DNA of 64,000 nucleotides from Pectobacterium sp013449375 (GTDB lineage Bacteria > Pseudomonadota > Gammaproteobacteria > Enterobacterales > Enterobacteriaceae), in NCBI RefSeq assembly GCF_048593165.1, contig NZ_CP184271.1, one strand, 5' to 3'. Under the pieces are notes generated by a model. It made no database searches. It was not told the DNA's origin and saw only the letters and a list, made by a program, of their open reading frames with translations. The position numbers and the translations under genes were made by a program. Position 1 is the stretch's first letter. Every line of letters starts with the position of its first letter. Below, in pieces: positions 1 to 7,426 of this stretch.

Positions 1-1533
1 AATTATATTAATGCCGTGAGCAAAAAAGATGCCGTTAGAAAAAGCTGGAATATTTCAACCACGGAAAAACCCCTACAAGACCTCAACGATCAATTAAAGA
101 CGGACAACAATAGCGCGAACCTTCTGTTATTACTTTCTGATTTGAACCAAAAGTTAATCGCCGTCCGCTACCACGTTCGTGGTTTATTACTTTCTACCAA
201 TAAAGAATCCGAAGAAAAGCTGACAGATGCCATTAATGCAGCACAAACGTCACTGACTTTCCTGTATCAAAGCCTATCCGCCGAACAGCGTGATACGCTA
301 GCTCCCGTCATGACGATAATGAATAACTACGAAGAGCAAATTCTTGCCTATATGCCAGCCTATCAGGAAGAAATGGCACAGGCTGTACAAATGAGGGGCG
401 TCGCCGACCAGTTGAACAACGTGGTTAAATCTCTGCTTAGCGATCAATTGGCAGATTCACAGGCAGATATCCACGATGCTACGTTGCAGATGAGCATCAC
501 CGCGCTGATTACGCTGCTACTTGGTCTGCTGATTTCTTGGTTCATTTCACGCCAGATCACCACGCCGCTGGGCAACACCTTGAACATGGCTGAAAAAATC
601 GCGACAGGCGATCTCACCATGTCCATCAACACGACACGTAAAGACGAGCTGGGTCAGTTGATGAGTGCGATGTCGAAAATGAATGACAACCTGCACAATA
701 TGATCGACGACATTCGCGTCGGCGTCAGCCAGATTTCTAACGCCTCCAGTGAGATCGTCGCGGGCAATACGGATCTGTCATCACGTACCGAGCAACAGGC
801 CGCCGCCGTTGAGCAAACCGCCGCCAGCATGGAACAGCTCACCGCGACAGTTAAGCAAAACGCCGATAATGCGCACCACGCCAACAAGCTGGCAATCAGC
901 GCTTCCCAAACGGCCAAACAGGGTGGCGAGCAGGTGAATAACGTGGTGCAAACCATGAACGCGATTGAAAACAGCTCTAAACGTATCGCGGAAATCACGT
1001 CCGTCATTAACAGCATCGCCTTCCAGACCAACATTCTGGCATTGAACGCCGCAGTGGAAGCCGCGCGCGCCGGTGAGCAAGGCCGCGGCTTTGCGGTGGT
1101 TGCCAGCGAAGTTCGCAATTTGGCACAGCGTAGCTCTCAGGCCGCGAAGGAAATCGAAGGCCTGATCTCTGAATCGGTTAATCAGGTATCACACGGTGCG
1201 ACGCTGGTCGGCAATGCGGGCAAAACGATGAACGACATCGTCACCTCGATCACGCAGGTGCATGACATCATGGGTGAAATTGCCACCGCATCAGATGAGC
1301 AAAGCCGGGGCATCAGCCAAGTTAGCCAGGCGATTGTTGAGATGGACAGTACCACGCAGCAGAACGCCGCGCTGGTTGAACAATCCTCTGCCGCCGCCGA
1401 CTCGCTGGAAGAGCAAGCGCGACTGCTGAAGCAAGCGGTTTCCGTCTTCCGTCTGGCAAACACGCAGCACGATGAGACGCCCGCCAGTATCGCGTTTGCC
1501 AACCCAGCGCATCGCCTGCACGCGCCGCGCTAA
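1..1533 (+). CDS. Methyl-accepting chemotaxis protein, 5' end outside window
   Basis: C-terminal part of a transmembrane chemoreceptor that controls CheA through CheW. The reading frame is open from base 1, so the gene starts upstream; a GTG at 16 is only an internal codon. The visible part contains a helical periplasmic sensor segment, the second membrane helix (about nt 490-550), a HAMP linker just after it, and the long cytoplasmic coiled coil. The hairpin tip near nt 1050-1130 carries the invariant RAGEQGRGFAVVA-type sequence. The C-terminus ends in HAPR and lacks the NWxxF CheR-tether pentapeptide seen in the second receptor of this window. The ligand cannot be deduced. A hairpin at 1564-1586 follows the stop codon. 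Confidence 0.95.
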   Translation, partial: NYINAVSKKDAVRKSWNISTTEKPLQDLNDQLKTDNNSANLLLLLSDLNQKLIAVRYHVRGLLLSTNKESEEKLTDAINAAQTSLTFLYQSLSAEQRDTLAPVMTIMNNYEEQILAYMPAYQEEMAQAVQMRGVADQLNNVVKSLLSDQLADSQADIHDATLQMSITALITLLLGLLISWFISRQITTPLGNTLNMAEKIATGDLTMSINTTRKDELGQLMSAMSKMNDNLHNMIDDIRVGVSQISNASSEIVAGNTDLSSRTEQQAAAVEQTAASMEQLTATVKQNADNAHHANKLAISASQTAKQGGEQVNNVVQTMNAIENSSKRIAEITSVINSIAFQTNILALNAAVEAARAGEQGRGFAVVASEVRNLAQRSSQAAKEIEGLISESVNQVSHGATLVGNAGKTMNDIVTSITQVHDIMGEIATASDEQSRGISQVSQAIVEMDSTTQQNAALVEQSSAAADSLEEQARLLKQAVSVFRLANTQHDETPASIAFANPAHRLHAPR

Positions 1534-1563
1534 TACCAAAGCAGCCACGAACCAGAAACGACA

Positions 1564-1586
1564 AAGCCCCTGTTAAACAGGGGCTT
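1564..1586 (+). terminator. Terminator-like hairpin after the chemoreceptor gene
   Basis: A 10-bp perfect stem (AAGCCCCTGT / ACAGGGGCTT) with a 3-nt loop begins 30 bases after the chemoreceptor stop. The following T-tract is weak (CATCAACAAATCC), so termination efficiency is uncertain. Confidence 0.6.
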
Positions 1587-1650
1587 CATCAACAAATCCA
1601 TCACGCCAACACGTACATCATCAGCGTCTGTCGGCGCAGAGAAACAAACC

Positions 1651-2013
1651 TCAGAACGGTTTCGGTGCGTAGCCCGTCATCTCTGTTAAGCTCATTTCGC
1701 GCCCCAGTGCCGTCATCGGATGTACCACTACCAAACCGCGCACGCTTTTCTTCAACGTTCCCATATCAGCCTGCTCTTTTTTCGTAATCGCACGGCTGAA
1801 AGGCAGCTTCGCCAGTCTCTGCGCTTCTTTGCTGAGTTTCTGTTCTCTCACGTTACGCAGGCGCTCAATTTCGGCCGTTAGCTTCTCACGCGCTTCCATA
1901 TTGAGGGCGATAGCCTCGGCATCACCTTGTGCCAGCAGCGTGGCCTGCTTACGCGTCAGCTTATCCAATTGGTCGCTAAGGCGTTTAATCTCTGCTTTTT
2001 CCTGCTCTTTCAT
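1651..2013 (-). CDS. yibL: YibL family ribosome-associated protein
   Basis: Small, highly charged, coiled-coil protein of 120 residues, the same length as E. coli YibL, which has been reported to associate with ribosomes. The N-terminal two thirds is a heptad-like helix rich in Glu, Lys and Leu. The conserved C-terminal half includes AITKKEQADMG, LKKSVRGLVVVHPMTALGRE and a terminal TGY segment. An open frame extends 16 codons upstream (to 2061), but similarity to YibL begins at the ATG ending at 2013, so I used that start. It lies downstream of mtlR on the same strand, as in E. coli, and may be co-transcribed. No enzymatic motif is visible. Confidence 0.88.
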   Translation of the reverse strand: MKEQEKAEIKRLSDQLDKLTRKQATLLAQGDAEAIALNMEAREKLTAEIERLRNVREQKLSKEAQRLAKLPFSRAITKKEQADMGTLKKSVRGLVVVHPMTALGREMSLTEMTGYAPKPF

Positions 2014-2104
2014 AAAAGATAACCTGTATAACGGGAGAATAATGCGGAGCACAGCATACACGAAACGCCGGATTGACGCAGTGACGTGATAGTGTGGAAT
2101 TGGG

Positions 2105-2635
2105 TTAAAACGCTTTTTTCAGGCTAATTTGCGCAATCAGCGTGGTCAGAGATAACACCAGTGTGGAACGCACCATCTGCTGATAACGTTGCTGCTGCAT
2201 GTTCACCAGAAGTGGATCGGCAGCGTCGGCTCCCTGCGGCAAAGTGGGTTCTGCGGGCAGCGCCGTAACGCAATGCAGTTCGCCGATAGGTCCCAGAATT
2301 TCATCGTCGGTAAAACGGTAATGCCCACCGTCATGCGTCAACTCTTCACCCAGCGCCATTAGCAGTTCCGCATCTTCGTACTCTTTACGGCTGATCATCC
2401 CCAGGCCATAAATCAGTTTCAGCCGCACGGAAAGGTCGCCCAGCGGGCCCGTTCCCGTCATCAAGGGTTCAACGGCATATTTCACCGCATAGTCATCTTT
2501 ACGGAACACCTGCAACATCAGGATACTGACCGCTTCAGCCAACAATTCAACGGCACAAAGCATAAAATCGCGCACGGTTTTCCCTGAGTTCAGCGCTTCC
2601 AGAACCCGGTTTTCAAACGCCTGTGTTTCTTCCAT
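2105..2635 (-). CDS. mtlR: Mannitol operon repressor MtlR
   Basis: Repressor of the mannitol operon in E. coli. MtlR proteins are helical and lack a classical helix-turn-helix, so how they repress is unsettled. The sequence from METQAFENRVLE-like to the C-terminal ISLKKAF matches E. coli MtlR closely, including VLQVFRKDDYAVKYAVEPL and LSVRLKLIYGLG. I chose the ATG at 2635 because recognisable similarity starts there (176 aa). The frame is open to an ATG at 2713 with a fair GGGG ribosome-binding sequence, which would add 26 residues; E. coli MtlR also has about 20 residues before this block. Third gene of mtlA-mtlD-mtlR. Confidence 0.88.
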   Translation of the reverse strand: MEETQAFENRVLEALNSGKTVRDFMLCAVELLAEAVSILMLQVFRKDDYAVKYAVEPLMTGTGPLGDLSVRLKLIYGLGMISRKEYEDAELLMALGEELTHDGGHYRFTDDEILGPIGELHCVTALPAEPTLPQGADAADPLLVNMQQQRYQQMVRSTLVLSLTTLIAQISLKKAF

Positions 2636-2778
2636 CGTCACTTCTCGACCCTTTAACCCCGCACACCGCATCCCCGATCTCGGCAGCATGCTTACCGGCA
2701 GGTGTGGCGACATCCCATCCCCGACGTCGCCTATACCTTTTACACCGAGTCGAAAAGACCGGTGACGAAGCGCGCCGA

Positions 2779-3927
2779 TTACTGCATGGCGTTATACACA
2801 TTCACTGCTTGCGCGACAACCTCACTGTCAGCATCCAGGCCAGAAATCTGTGCCAGCGCCGCCTGCGGCCCCTGTGCGCGGAGCAATTCGGCCAGTTCAA
2901 GCGCCTGCGGATCCTGTTCGCTGCGATAATGCATCGCGGCGGCAATACCGGTAATCAGGTTGTCATGCGGCAAATGGTACTCCAGCGTTCCCAGCAGCGG
3001 CTTGATCAGACGGTCGCCCGCGCTCAATTTACGCAGCGGCTGGCGGCCAACGCGCTCCACATCATCATGCAGATGGGGGTTTTCAAAGCGGCTAAGAATT
3101 TTATTGATATAGGCGGCGTGCTTATCCACATCAAAACCATAGCGCTTGATGAGCACCGCGCCACTCTCTTCCATTGCGCCTTTGACGACAACTCTGACTT
3201 TCGGGTCAAGAATCGCGTCGCGAATCGTTTGGTGCCGCGCCTGCTGGCCGAGGTAGGCCGTAATCGCATGACCCGTATTCAGTGTGAAGAGCTTACGCTC
3301 GACAAATGCCATCAGGTTGTCGGTCAGTTCCATACCAGGAATCGCTGGCGGCTCACCGCAGAACTGGGTTTTATCAACGATCCATTCGCTAAAGGTTTCT
3401 ACCGTCACTGCCAGTACATCATCACTACCCGCTTCGGAGGGGGGAACGATGCGATCCACGGCAGAATCAACAAATCCCACATGCTCGACAAGCCATTCCT
3501 GATGGCCTTCCGGCAGCAGTTTCAACACGTGCTGTTTTAACTGGCTGGTGCCGCGCACCATATTTTCACAGGCAATAATGTTCAACGGCCGGGAATTGCC
3601 GTCGTTATGACGCTTAACCAGCCCCTGAGCGATAGTTCCGGCGATTTTTTCCAGAATCTGCGGCCCCACCGCGGTCGTTACCAGGTCGGCCACGGCAATC
3701 AGCGCGACGGCATCCTGACTGCCGCTGTGAACAGCGCTCACGTTGCTCACGGTATCAAGGCGTGTATTATCCCCAACAATCCGCACCGTATAGCTTTTAC
3801 GGCTGTTCAGGGCATCCAACAGCGGCTGATTGACGTCAGCGAATGTCAGTTCGACGTTGGCATCCGCCAACAATTTCCCAATAAATCCACGGCCAATATT
3901 ACCCGCGCCAAAATGTAATGCTTTCAT
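2779..3927 (-). CDS. mtlD: Mannitol-1-phosphate 5-dehydrogenase
   Basis: Oxidises mannitol 1-phosphate, the product of MtlA, to fructose 6-phosphate with NAD+. It has 382 residues, the family's usual length. The N-terminal MKALHFGAGNIGRGFIG is the Rossmann-type NAD-binding start, and the family signature around KLFTLNTGHAITAYLG lies near residues 212-228. The C-terminal half is the helical long-chain mannitol dehydrogenase domain. It sits 61 bp downstream of mtlA with a strong hairpin between them, and is followed by mtlR. Confidence 0.97.
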   Translation of the reverse strand: MKALHFGAGNIGRGFIGKLLADANVELTFADVNQPLLDALNSRKSYTVRIVGDNTRLDTVSNVSAVHSGSQDAVALIAVADLVTTAVGPQILEKIAGTIAQGLVKRHNDGNSRPLNIIACENMVRGTSQLKQHVLKLLPEGHQEWLVEHVGFVDSAVDRIVPPSEAGSDDVLAVTVETFSEWIVDKTQFCGEPPAIPGMELTDNLMAFVERKLFTLNTGHAITAYLGQQARHQTIRDAILDPKVRVVVKGAMEESGAVLIKRYGFDVDKHAAYINKILSRFENPHLHDDVERVGRQPLRKLSAGDRLIKPLLGTLEYHLPHDNLITGIAAAMHYRSEQDPQALELAELLRAQGPQAALAQISGLDADSEVVAQAVNVYNAMQ

Positions 3928-3940
3928 GAGACATAACCTT

Positions 3941-3974
3941 AAAAAAACATAAAAAGAGGCCGCCCGAAGGCGGC
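3941..3974 (-). terminator. Hairpin with T-runs between mtlA and mtlD
   Basis: In the transcript direction (minus) the sequence is GCCGCC-TTCG-GGCGGC at 3974-3959, a stable stem with a cUUCGg tetraloop. It is followed by CTCTTTTTATG and then seven more Ts. This has all parts of an intrinsic terminator, yet lies in the 61-bp gap inside the mtlAD operon. It probably causes partial termination or acts as a 3' mRNA stabiliser for mtlA. Confidence 0.6.
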
Positions 3975-3988
3975 ACTAGCCACATCAA

Positions 3989-5896
3989 TTAGGCACTCTT
4001 TTTACCGGAGAGTAAGTCGAGCACTTCCTGAACATCCTGCGTATGCGCCAGACGTTCAATGACAGCGTCATCATCCAGTGCGTTGGTCAGGCTGGTGATA
4101 ACCTGAATGTGTTCGTTGTTACGGGCAGCGATACCGATAACCAGACGTGCAACTTCATCTTCTTCATCGCCAAAGCGTACCCCTTCAGGGTATTGGCAGA
4201 AAACCACGCCCGTTTTCAGCACGCGATCTTTCGCTTCAATTGTACCGTGCGGCACGGCAATCGATTCACCCAGATAGGTAGAGGTCAGCTTTTCGCGTTC
4301 CAGCATCGCTTCAACATACTCAGGCTCGACATAGCCGCCTTTCACCAGTTGCTCACCGGCGAAACGAATTGCCTGCTCTTTGTGTGTCGCATGCTGATTC
4401 AGGAACACATTGCCCGCACTCAGTTGGAACAAGTTCGTCTGCGTATCGGCTACAGCGGGTGCTGCCGTTGCGACGGTTTCAGGCTTCGCGGCACCCTGCG
4501 CAGCGACCAGACGCGCCGCCAGATCGCTATACAGACCGCTATCAAGGAAGTTGGTCAGCGAAATGTGCTGTGCCTGCGGTGCATGACGCATCGCGCGCTC
4601 GGTCAGATCACGGTGCGTAATCACCAGATCAACATCGTCCGGCAGGCTATTGATCGCGCTGTTAGTCACCGAAATGTTGGTCAGCCCAGCATCCTGCACT
4701 TTCTTACGCAGCACGCCAGCACCCATCGCGCTGGAACCCATACCGGCGTCACAGGCCACGATGATTTTACGCACGGTGCTCATATCGCCGCTGACCCCAG
4801 CGCTCGTCGCCGTACCTTTCGCGGACGCTTTCATTTCCTGTACGCGGCGCGTTGCATCGCTCAGGTCTTCTTCTTTTTGCTTGGTGCTTTTCAGCAGAAT
4901 CGCCGACACGATGAAGGACACCGCGAAAGCTGCCGCAATCGCCGCGAGGTTAGCGAAGTAAGCGCCTTTTGGCGTCATCGCCAGCACTGCCAGAATGGAA
5001 CCCGGAGACGCAGGAGAAACCAAACCGCCGCCCAGCACGCTCAGCGTAAACACGCCGGTCATCCCGCCCAGAATCACCGCGATAATCAGACGCGGATTCA
5101 TCAGCACATACGGGAAGTAGATTTCGTGAATCCCGCCCAGGAAGTGGATAATCGCCGCACCCGGCGCTGACTCTTTCGCGTTACCACGACCGAAGAACAT
5201 ATACGCCATCAACACACCCATACCTGGGCCTGGGTTCGCTTCGATCAGGAAGAAAATAGATTTGCCGGTTTCCGTCGCCTGCTGAATGCCCAGCGGTGAA
5301 AAGATACCGTGGTTAATCGCGTTGTTCAGGAACAGAATTTTCGCGGGTTCAACGAAGATGGACGTAAACGGCAGCAGGTTGTTCTGTACCATCAGGTTAA
5401 CGCCGGAAGCCAGCACCTGAGAGAAGACTTCAACCAGCGGACCAATTGCCAAAAATGACAGAATTGCCAACAACATACCGATAATACCGGCAGAGAAGTT
5501 GTTGACCAGCATTTCAAAGCCGCTCTTGATTTTACCGTCGACCATACGGTCAAAACGTTTGATCGCCCAGCCACCCAACGGGCCGACGATCATCGCGCCG
5601 AGGAACATCGGGATATCGGTCCCGACGATCACACCCATCGTCGTAATCGCACCCACCACGCCGCCACGCTCACCGAATACCAGACGTCCGCCGGTATAAC
5701 CAATCAGCAATGGCAGCAAATAGGTAATCATCGGACCGACGAGCTTCGCCAATGTTGCATTGGGGAACCAGCCAGTAGGGATGAACAGCGCGGTAATAAT
5801 ACCCCAGGCGATAAAAGCGCCAATATTGGGCATGACCATATTACTGAGGAAGCGACCAAAGTTTTGCACTTTGATCTTAATATCTGGTGAAAGCAT
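3989..5896 (-). CDS. mtlA: PTS mannitol transporter subunit IICBA
   Basis: Inner-membrane permease that takes up mannitol and phosphorylates it to mannitol 1-phosphate. All three domains are fused, as in E. coli: EIIC (about residues 1-345, multiple hydrophobic helices starting after SPDIKIKVQNFGRFLSNM), EIIB (about 378-470, phospho-cysteine in ACDAGMGSSAMG), and EIIA (last ~145 residues, phospho-histidine in SIAVPHGTIEAKDRV). Length 635 aa against about 637 in E. coli. First gene of the mannitol operon, preceded by a 530-bp region with four CRP-type sites, indicating catabolite control; MtlR is the expected repressor. Confidence 0.98.
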   Translation of the reverse strand: MLSPDIKIKVQNFGRFLSNMVMPNIGAFIAWGIITALFIPTGWFPNATLAKLVGPMITYLLPLLIGYTGGRLVFGERGGVVGAITTMGVIVGTDIPMFLGAMIVGPLGGWAIKRFDRMVDGKIKSGFEMLVNNFSAGIIGMLLAILSFLAIGPLVEVFSQVLASGVNLMVQNNLLPFTSIFVEPAKILFLNNAINHGIFSPLGIQQATETGKSIFFLIEANPGPGMGVLMAYMFFGRGNAKESAPGAAIIHFLGGIHEIYFPYVLMNPRLIIAVILGGMTGVFTLSVLGGGLVSPASPGSILAVLAMTPKGAYFANLAAIAAAFAVSFIVSAILLKSTKQKEEDLSDATRRVQEMKASAKGTATSAGVSGDMSTVRKIIVACDAGMGSSAMGAGVLRKKVQDAGLTNISVTNSAINSLPDDVDLVITHRDLTERAMRHAPQAQHISLTNFLDSGLYSDLAARLVAAQGAAKPETVATAAPAVADTQTNLFQLSAGNVFLNQHATHKEQAIRFAGEQLVKGGYVEPEYVEAMLEREKLTSTYLGESIAVPHGTIEAKDRVLKTGVVFCQYPEGVRFGDEEDEVARLVIGIAARNNEHIQVITSLTNALDDDAVIERLAHTQDVQEVLDLLSGKKSA

Positions 5897-6157
5897 AAAA
5901 ACACACCCCTATTGAAACGCGCTGACAATAAGAGCGCGTGGTAATTATCGTGAGACGGCGTGGCAATATGTGTTAGTTGCAGCGATGGTTAGCAACAACG
6001 ACCGACAGCCTTATTTTTACCGAGATATCAGCAGTGACCAAAACCTCGACTGTTATAGGCCTATCGGTTATCAAAACACCGATTGCTTCCGTCAGTATTA
6101 CTGTATGCAGCGCGGACTCTAACACGCTGTTTTCATACCGCAACTCCATGGCAGAAA

Positions 6158-6173
6158 CGTGACAAAAATCACA
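6158..6173. promoter_or_regulatory. CRP-type site 1 upstream of mtlA
   Basis: CGTGA-CAAAAA-TCACA, matching the TGTGA-N6-TCACA consensus at 9 of 10 core positions. It is the closest of the four sites to the mtlA start. Confidence 0.65.
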
Positions 6174-6201
6174 CAACTACCCCACATCAACGACACAAAT
6201 A

Positions 6202-6217
6202 GGTGATTTACTTCACA
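6202..6217. promoter_or_regulatory. CRP-type site 2 upstream of mtlA
   Basis: GGTGA-TTTACT-TCACA, 9 of 10 core positions. Its centre is 44 bp from that of site 1, about four helical turns. Confidence 0.65.
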
Positions 6218-6274
6218 AAAAACCGTTAAAAATGAAAAACAAAACCGATTCCTAGACCAACACAGCCCTCCATA

Positions 6275-6290
6275 TGTGATTTACATCACA
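6275..6290. promoter_or_regulatory. CRP-type site 3 upstream of mtlA (perfect core)
   Basis: TGTGA-TTTACA-TCACA, a perfect CRP core palindrome. Its centre is 73 bp from site 2, about seven helical turns. Confidence 0.8.
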
Positions 6291-6318
6291 CTTTAACGAC
6301 ATGAGTTTGTTTTATTTA

Positions 6319-6334
6319 TGTGATATCAATCACA
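6319..6334. promoter_or_regulatory. CRP-type site 4 upstream of mtlA (perfect core)
   Basis: TGTGA-TATCAA-TCACA, a second perfect CRP core. Its centre is 44 bp from site 3. Confidence 0.8.
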
Positions 6335-6426
6335 ATTTATTTTTACTCTCTCACCTGCTCTCGCCCCCTTATCCAGAATACCTATCCGTAATAGCGCATC
6401 GCTGGATGTATGAGAAAACGACGCAG

Positions 6427-7143
6427 TTAGGGATAATTCACGCCACTTACCCCTCTGAGCGCATTCATTAAATTCTGCTGTTGCATGGGTAACGCCACCA
6501 CCATGCCGTTATATTGCGCCACCTGCTGCGGCGTACGGAATTGCACAGACGCACCATTGAACACGGCCTGATCGCCCTGAGCATGAAGGAAATCGCCGAT
6601 CTGAGTCAGACTCTGTGTAAAAGCAATCGCATTCGGAATGGCGGGCAACAGCACGTTAGTTGGCTGTATTACCGTGCGTGCATACAGCCGCTCATAGGGT
6701 ATCTGTACCTCTTCAGGCTGTTTTAGCGTCCGGTGGGCATTGTCCGCCTGTACTTTCGCCGCCTGCACATGCTGGCTCAGCAGGTTCATTGCCCCGATAG
6801 ATTGCCGCAGGCCATCGCGCTGTGTCAGATAGTCTTTAGGAACACGAATACGGGAAATTTGCCCCAGCATCGGCGTCAGACTGCCGGATACGGCTTGATT
6901 AAACTGCTGAGAAAAGGTGGTTAAGATCGCGTAATCATTGGCAAAATGGCCAAAAGTCTTCTTTTGCTCTTCCGTCAATGTCGGCAATGTTCCATCCTGC
7001 TGCGACTGTGCACTTTGCAGAAACGCAATGAATGCCTTCCGCTGCTCCGCCTCGCTGTCACCACAGGCAGCCAACTGCAATGCCGCCAGAATAACCAGAA
7101 CCGGCAGCAGCCAGCGTGAACGGTACATCATCAGCCTTCTCAT
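6427..7143 (-). CDS. yiaF: DUF3053 lipoprotein (YiaF)
   Basis: Predicted lipoprotein of unknown function, 238 aa, resembling E. coli YiaF (DUF3053). The N-terminus has basic residues, a hydrophobic stretch and the lipobox LQLAAC-G at about residues 22-28, so Cys27 should be lipidated after export. Similarity to YiaF runs through QRKAFIAFLQ, LPTLTEEQKKTFG, NDYAILTTFSQQ and RVPKDYLTQ. The mature part looks mostly helical. There are alternative in-frame ATGs at codons 5 and 6. It stands alone, with glyS about 280 bp upstream on the same strand. Confidence 0.88.
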   Translation of the reverse strand: MRRLMMYRSRWLLPVLVILAALQLAACGDSEAEQRKAFIAFLQSAQSQQDGTLPTLTEEQKKTFGHFANDYAILTTFSQQFNQAVSGSLTPMLGQISRIRVPKDYLTQRDGLRQSIGAMNLLSQHVQAAKVQADNAHRTLKQPEEVQIPYERLYARTVIQPTNVLLPAIPNAIAFTQSLTQIGDFLHAQGDQAVFNGASVQFRTPQQVAQYNGMVVALPMQQQNLMNALRGVSGVNYP

Positions 7144-7365
7144 TCCCTACTCCTGTTATGTTCACTGCCCCGCCAGTCACGTCCTCTTCAAACAGAAACA
7201 CGCTGACATTGGATTTTCCATGACAAGATTTTCTACGACATAAGCATAGTCGAATCAGGCTGGCTGTGCAGGAAAAGGCCAGATCTGCCAACGAATAGCC
7301 ATTGTTTAAGTATCGAAATACACGGGGCGATCACAGGGGTGAGGCGGGACGTTTTACAGCGCGGA

Positions 7366-7403
7366 AAAAATAACCCCCGAACAGGAGAACCTACTCGGGG
7401 GTT
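7366..7403 (-). terminator. Terminator downstream of glyS
   Basis: On the minus strand AACCCCCGA (7403-7395) pairs with TCGGGGGTT (7380-7372) around a 14-nt loop, followed by ATTTTTTCC. It lies 24-60 bp after the glyS stop and should end the glyQ-glyS transcript. Confidence 0.75.
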
Positions 7404-7426
7404 GGGATGACATAACGCTATTGTCG

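Larger units (their letters stand above)
5897..6426. promoter_or_regulatory. mtlA control region (mtlA/yiaF intergenic)
   Basis: 530 bp between the starts of mtlA (minus) and the end of yiaF (minus). It contains four CRP-type sites listed separately, all in the distal half. The proximal part (5897-6150) should hold the mtlA promoter and leader. I found no convincing -35/-10 pair there; TACAGT on the minus strand at 6105-6100 is one weak -10 candidate. Short open frames in this stretch show no recognisable similarity. Confidence 0.7.

Noticed and set aside
2623..3540. Long plus-strand open frame (305 codons) opposite mtlR/mtlD
   Set aside because: Antisense to the well-conserved mtlD; composition reflects the codon pattern of the real gene.
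4043..5170. 375-codon plus-strand open frame opposite mtlA
   Set aside because: Shadow of mtlA; His/Arg-rich translation with no recognisable domain.
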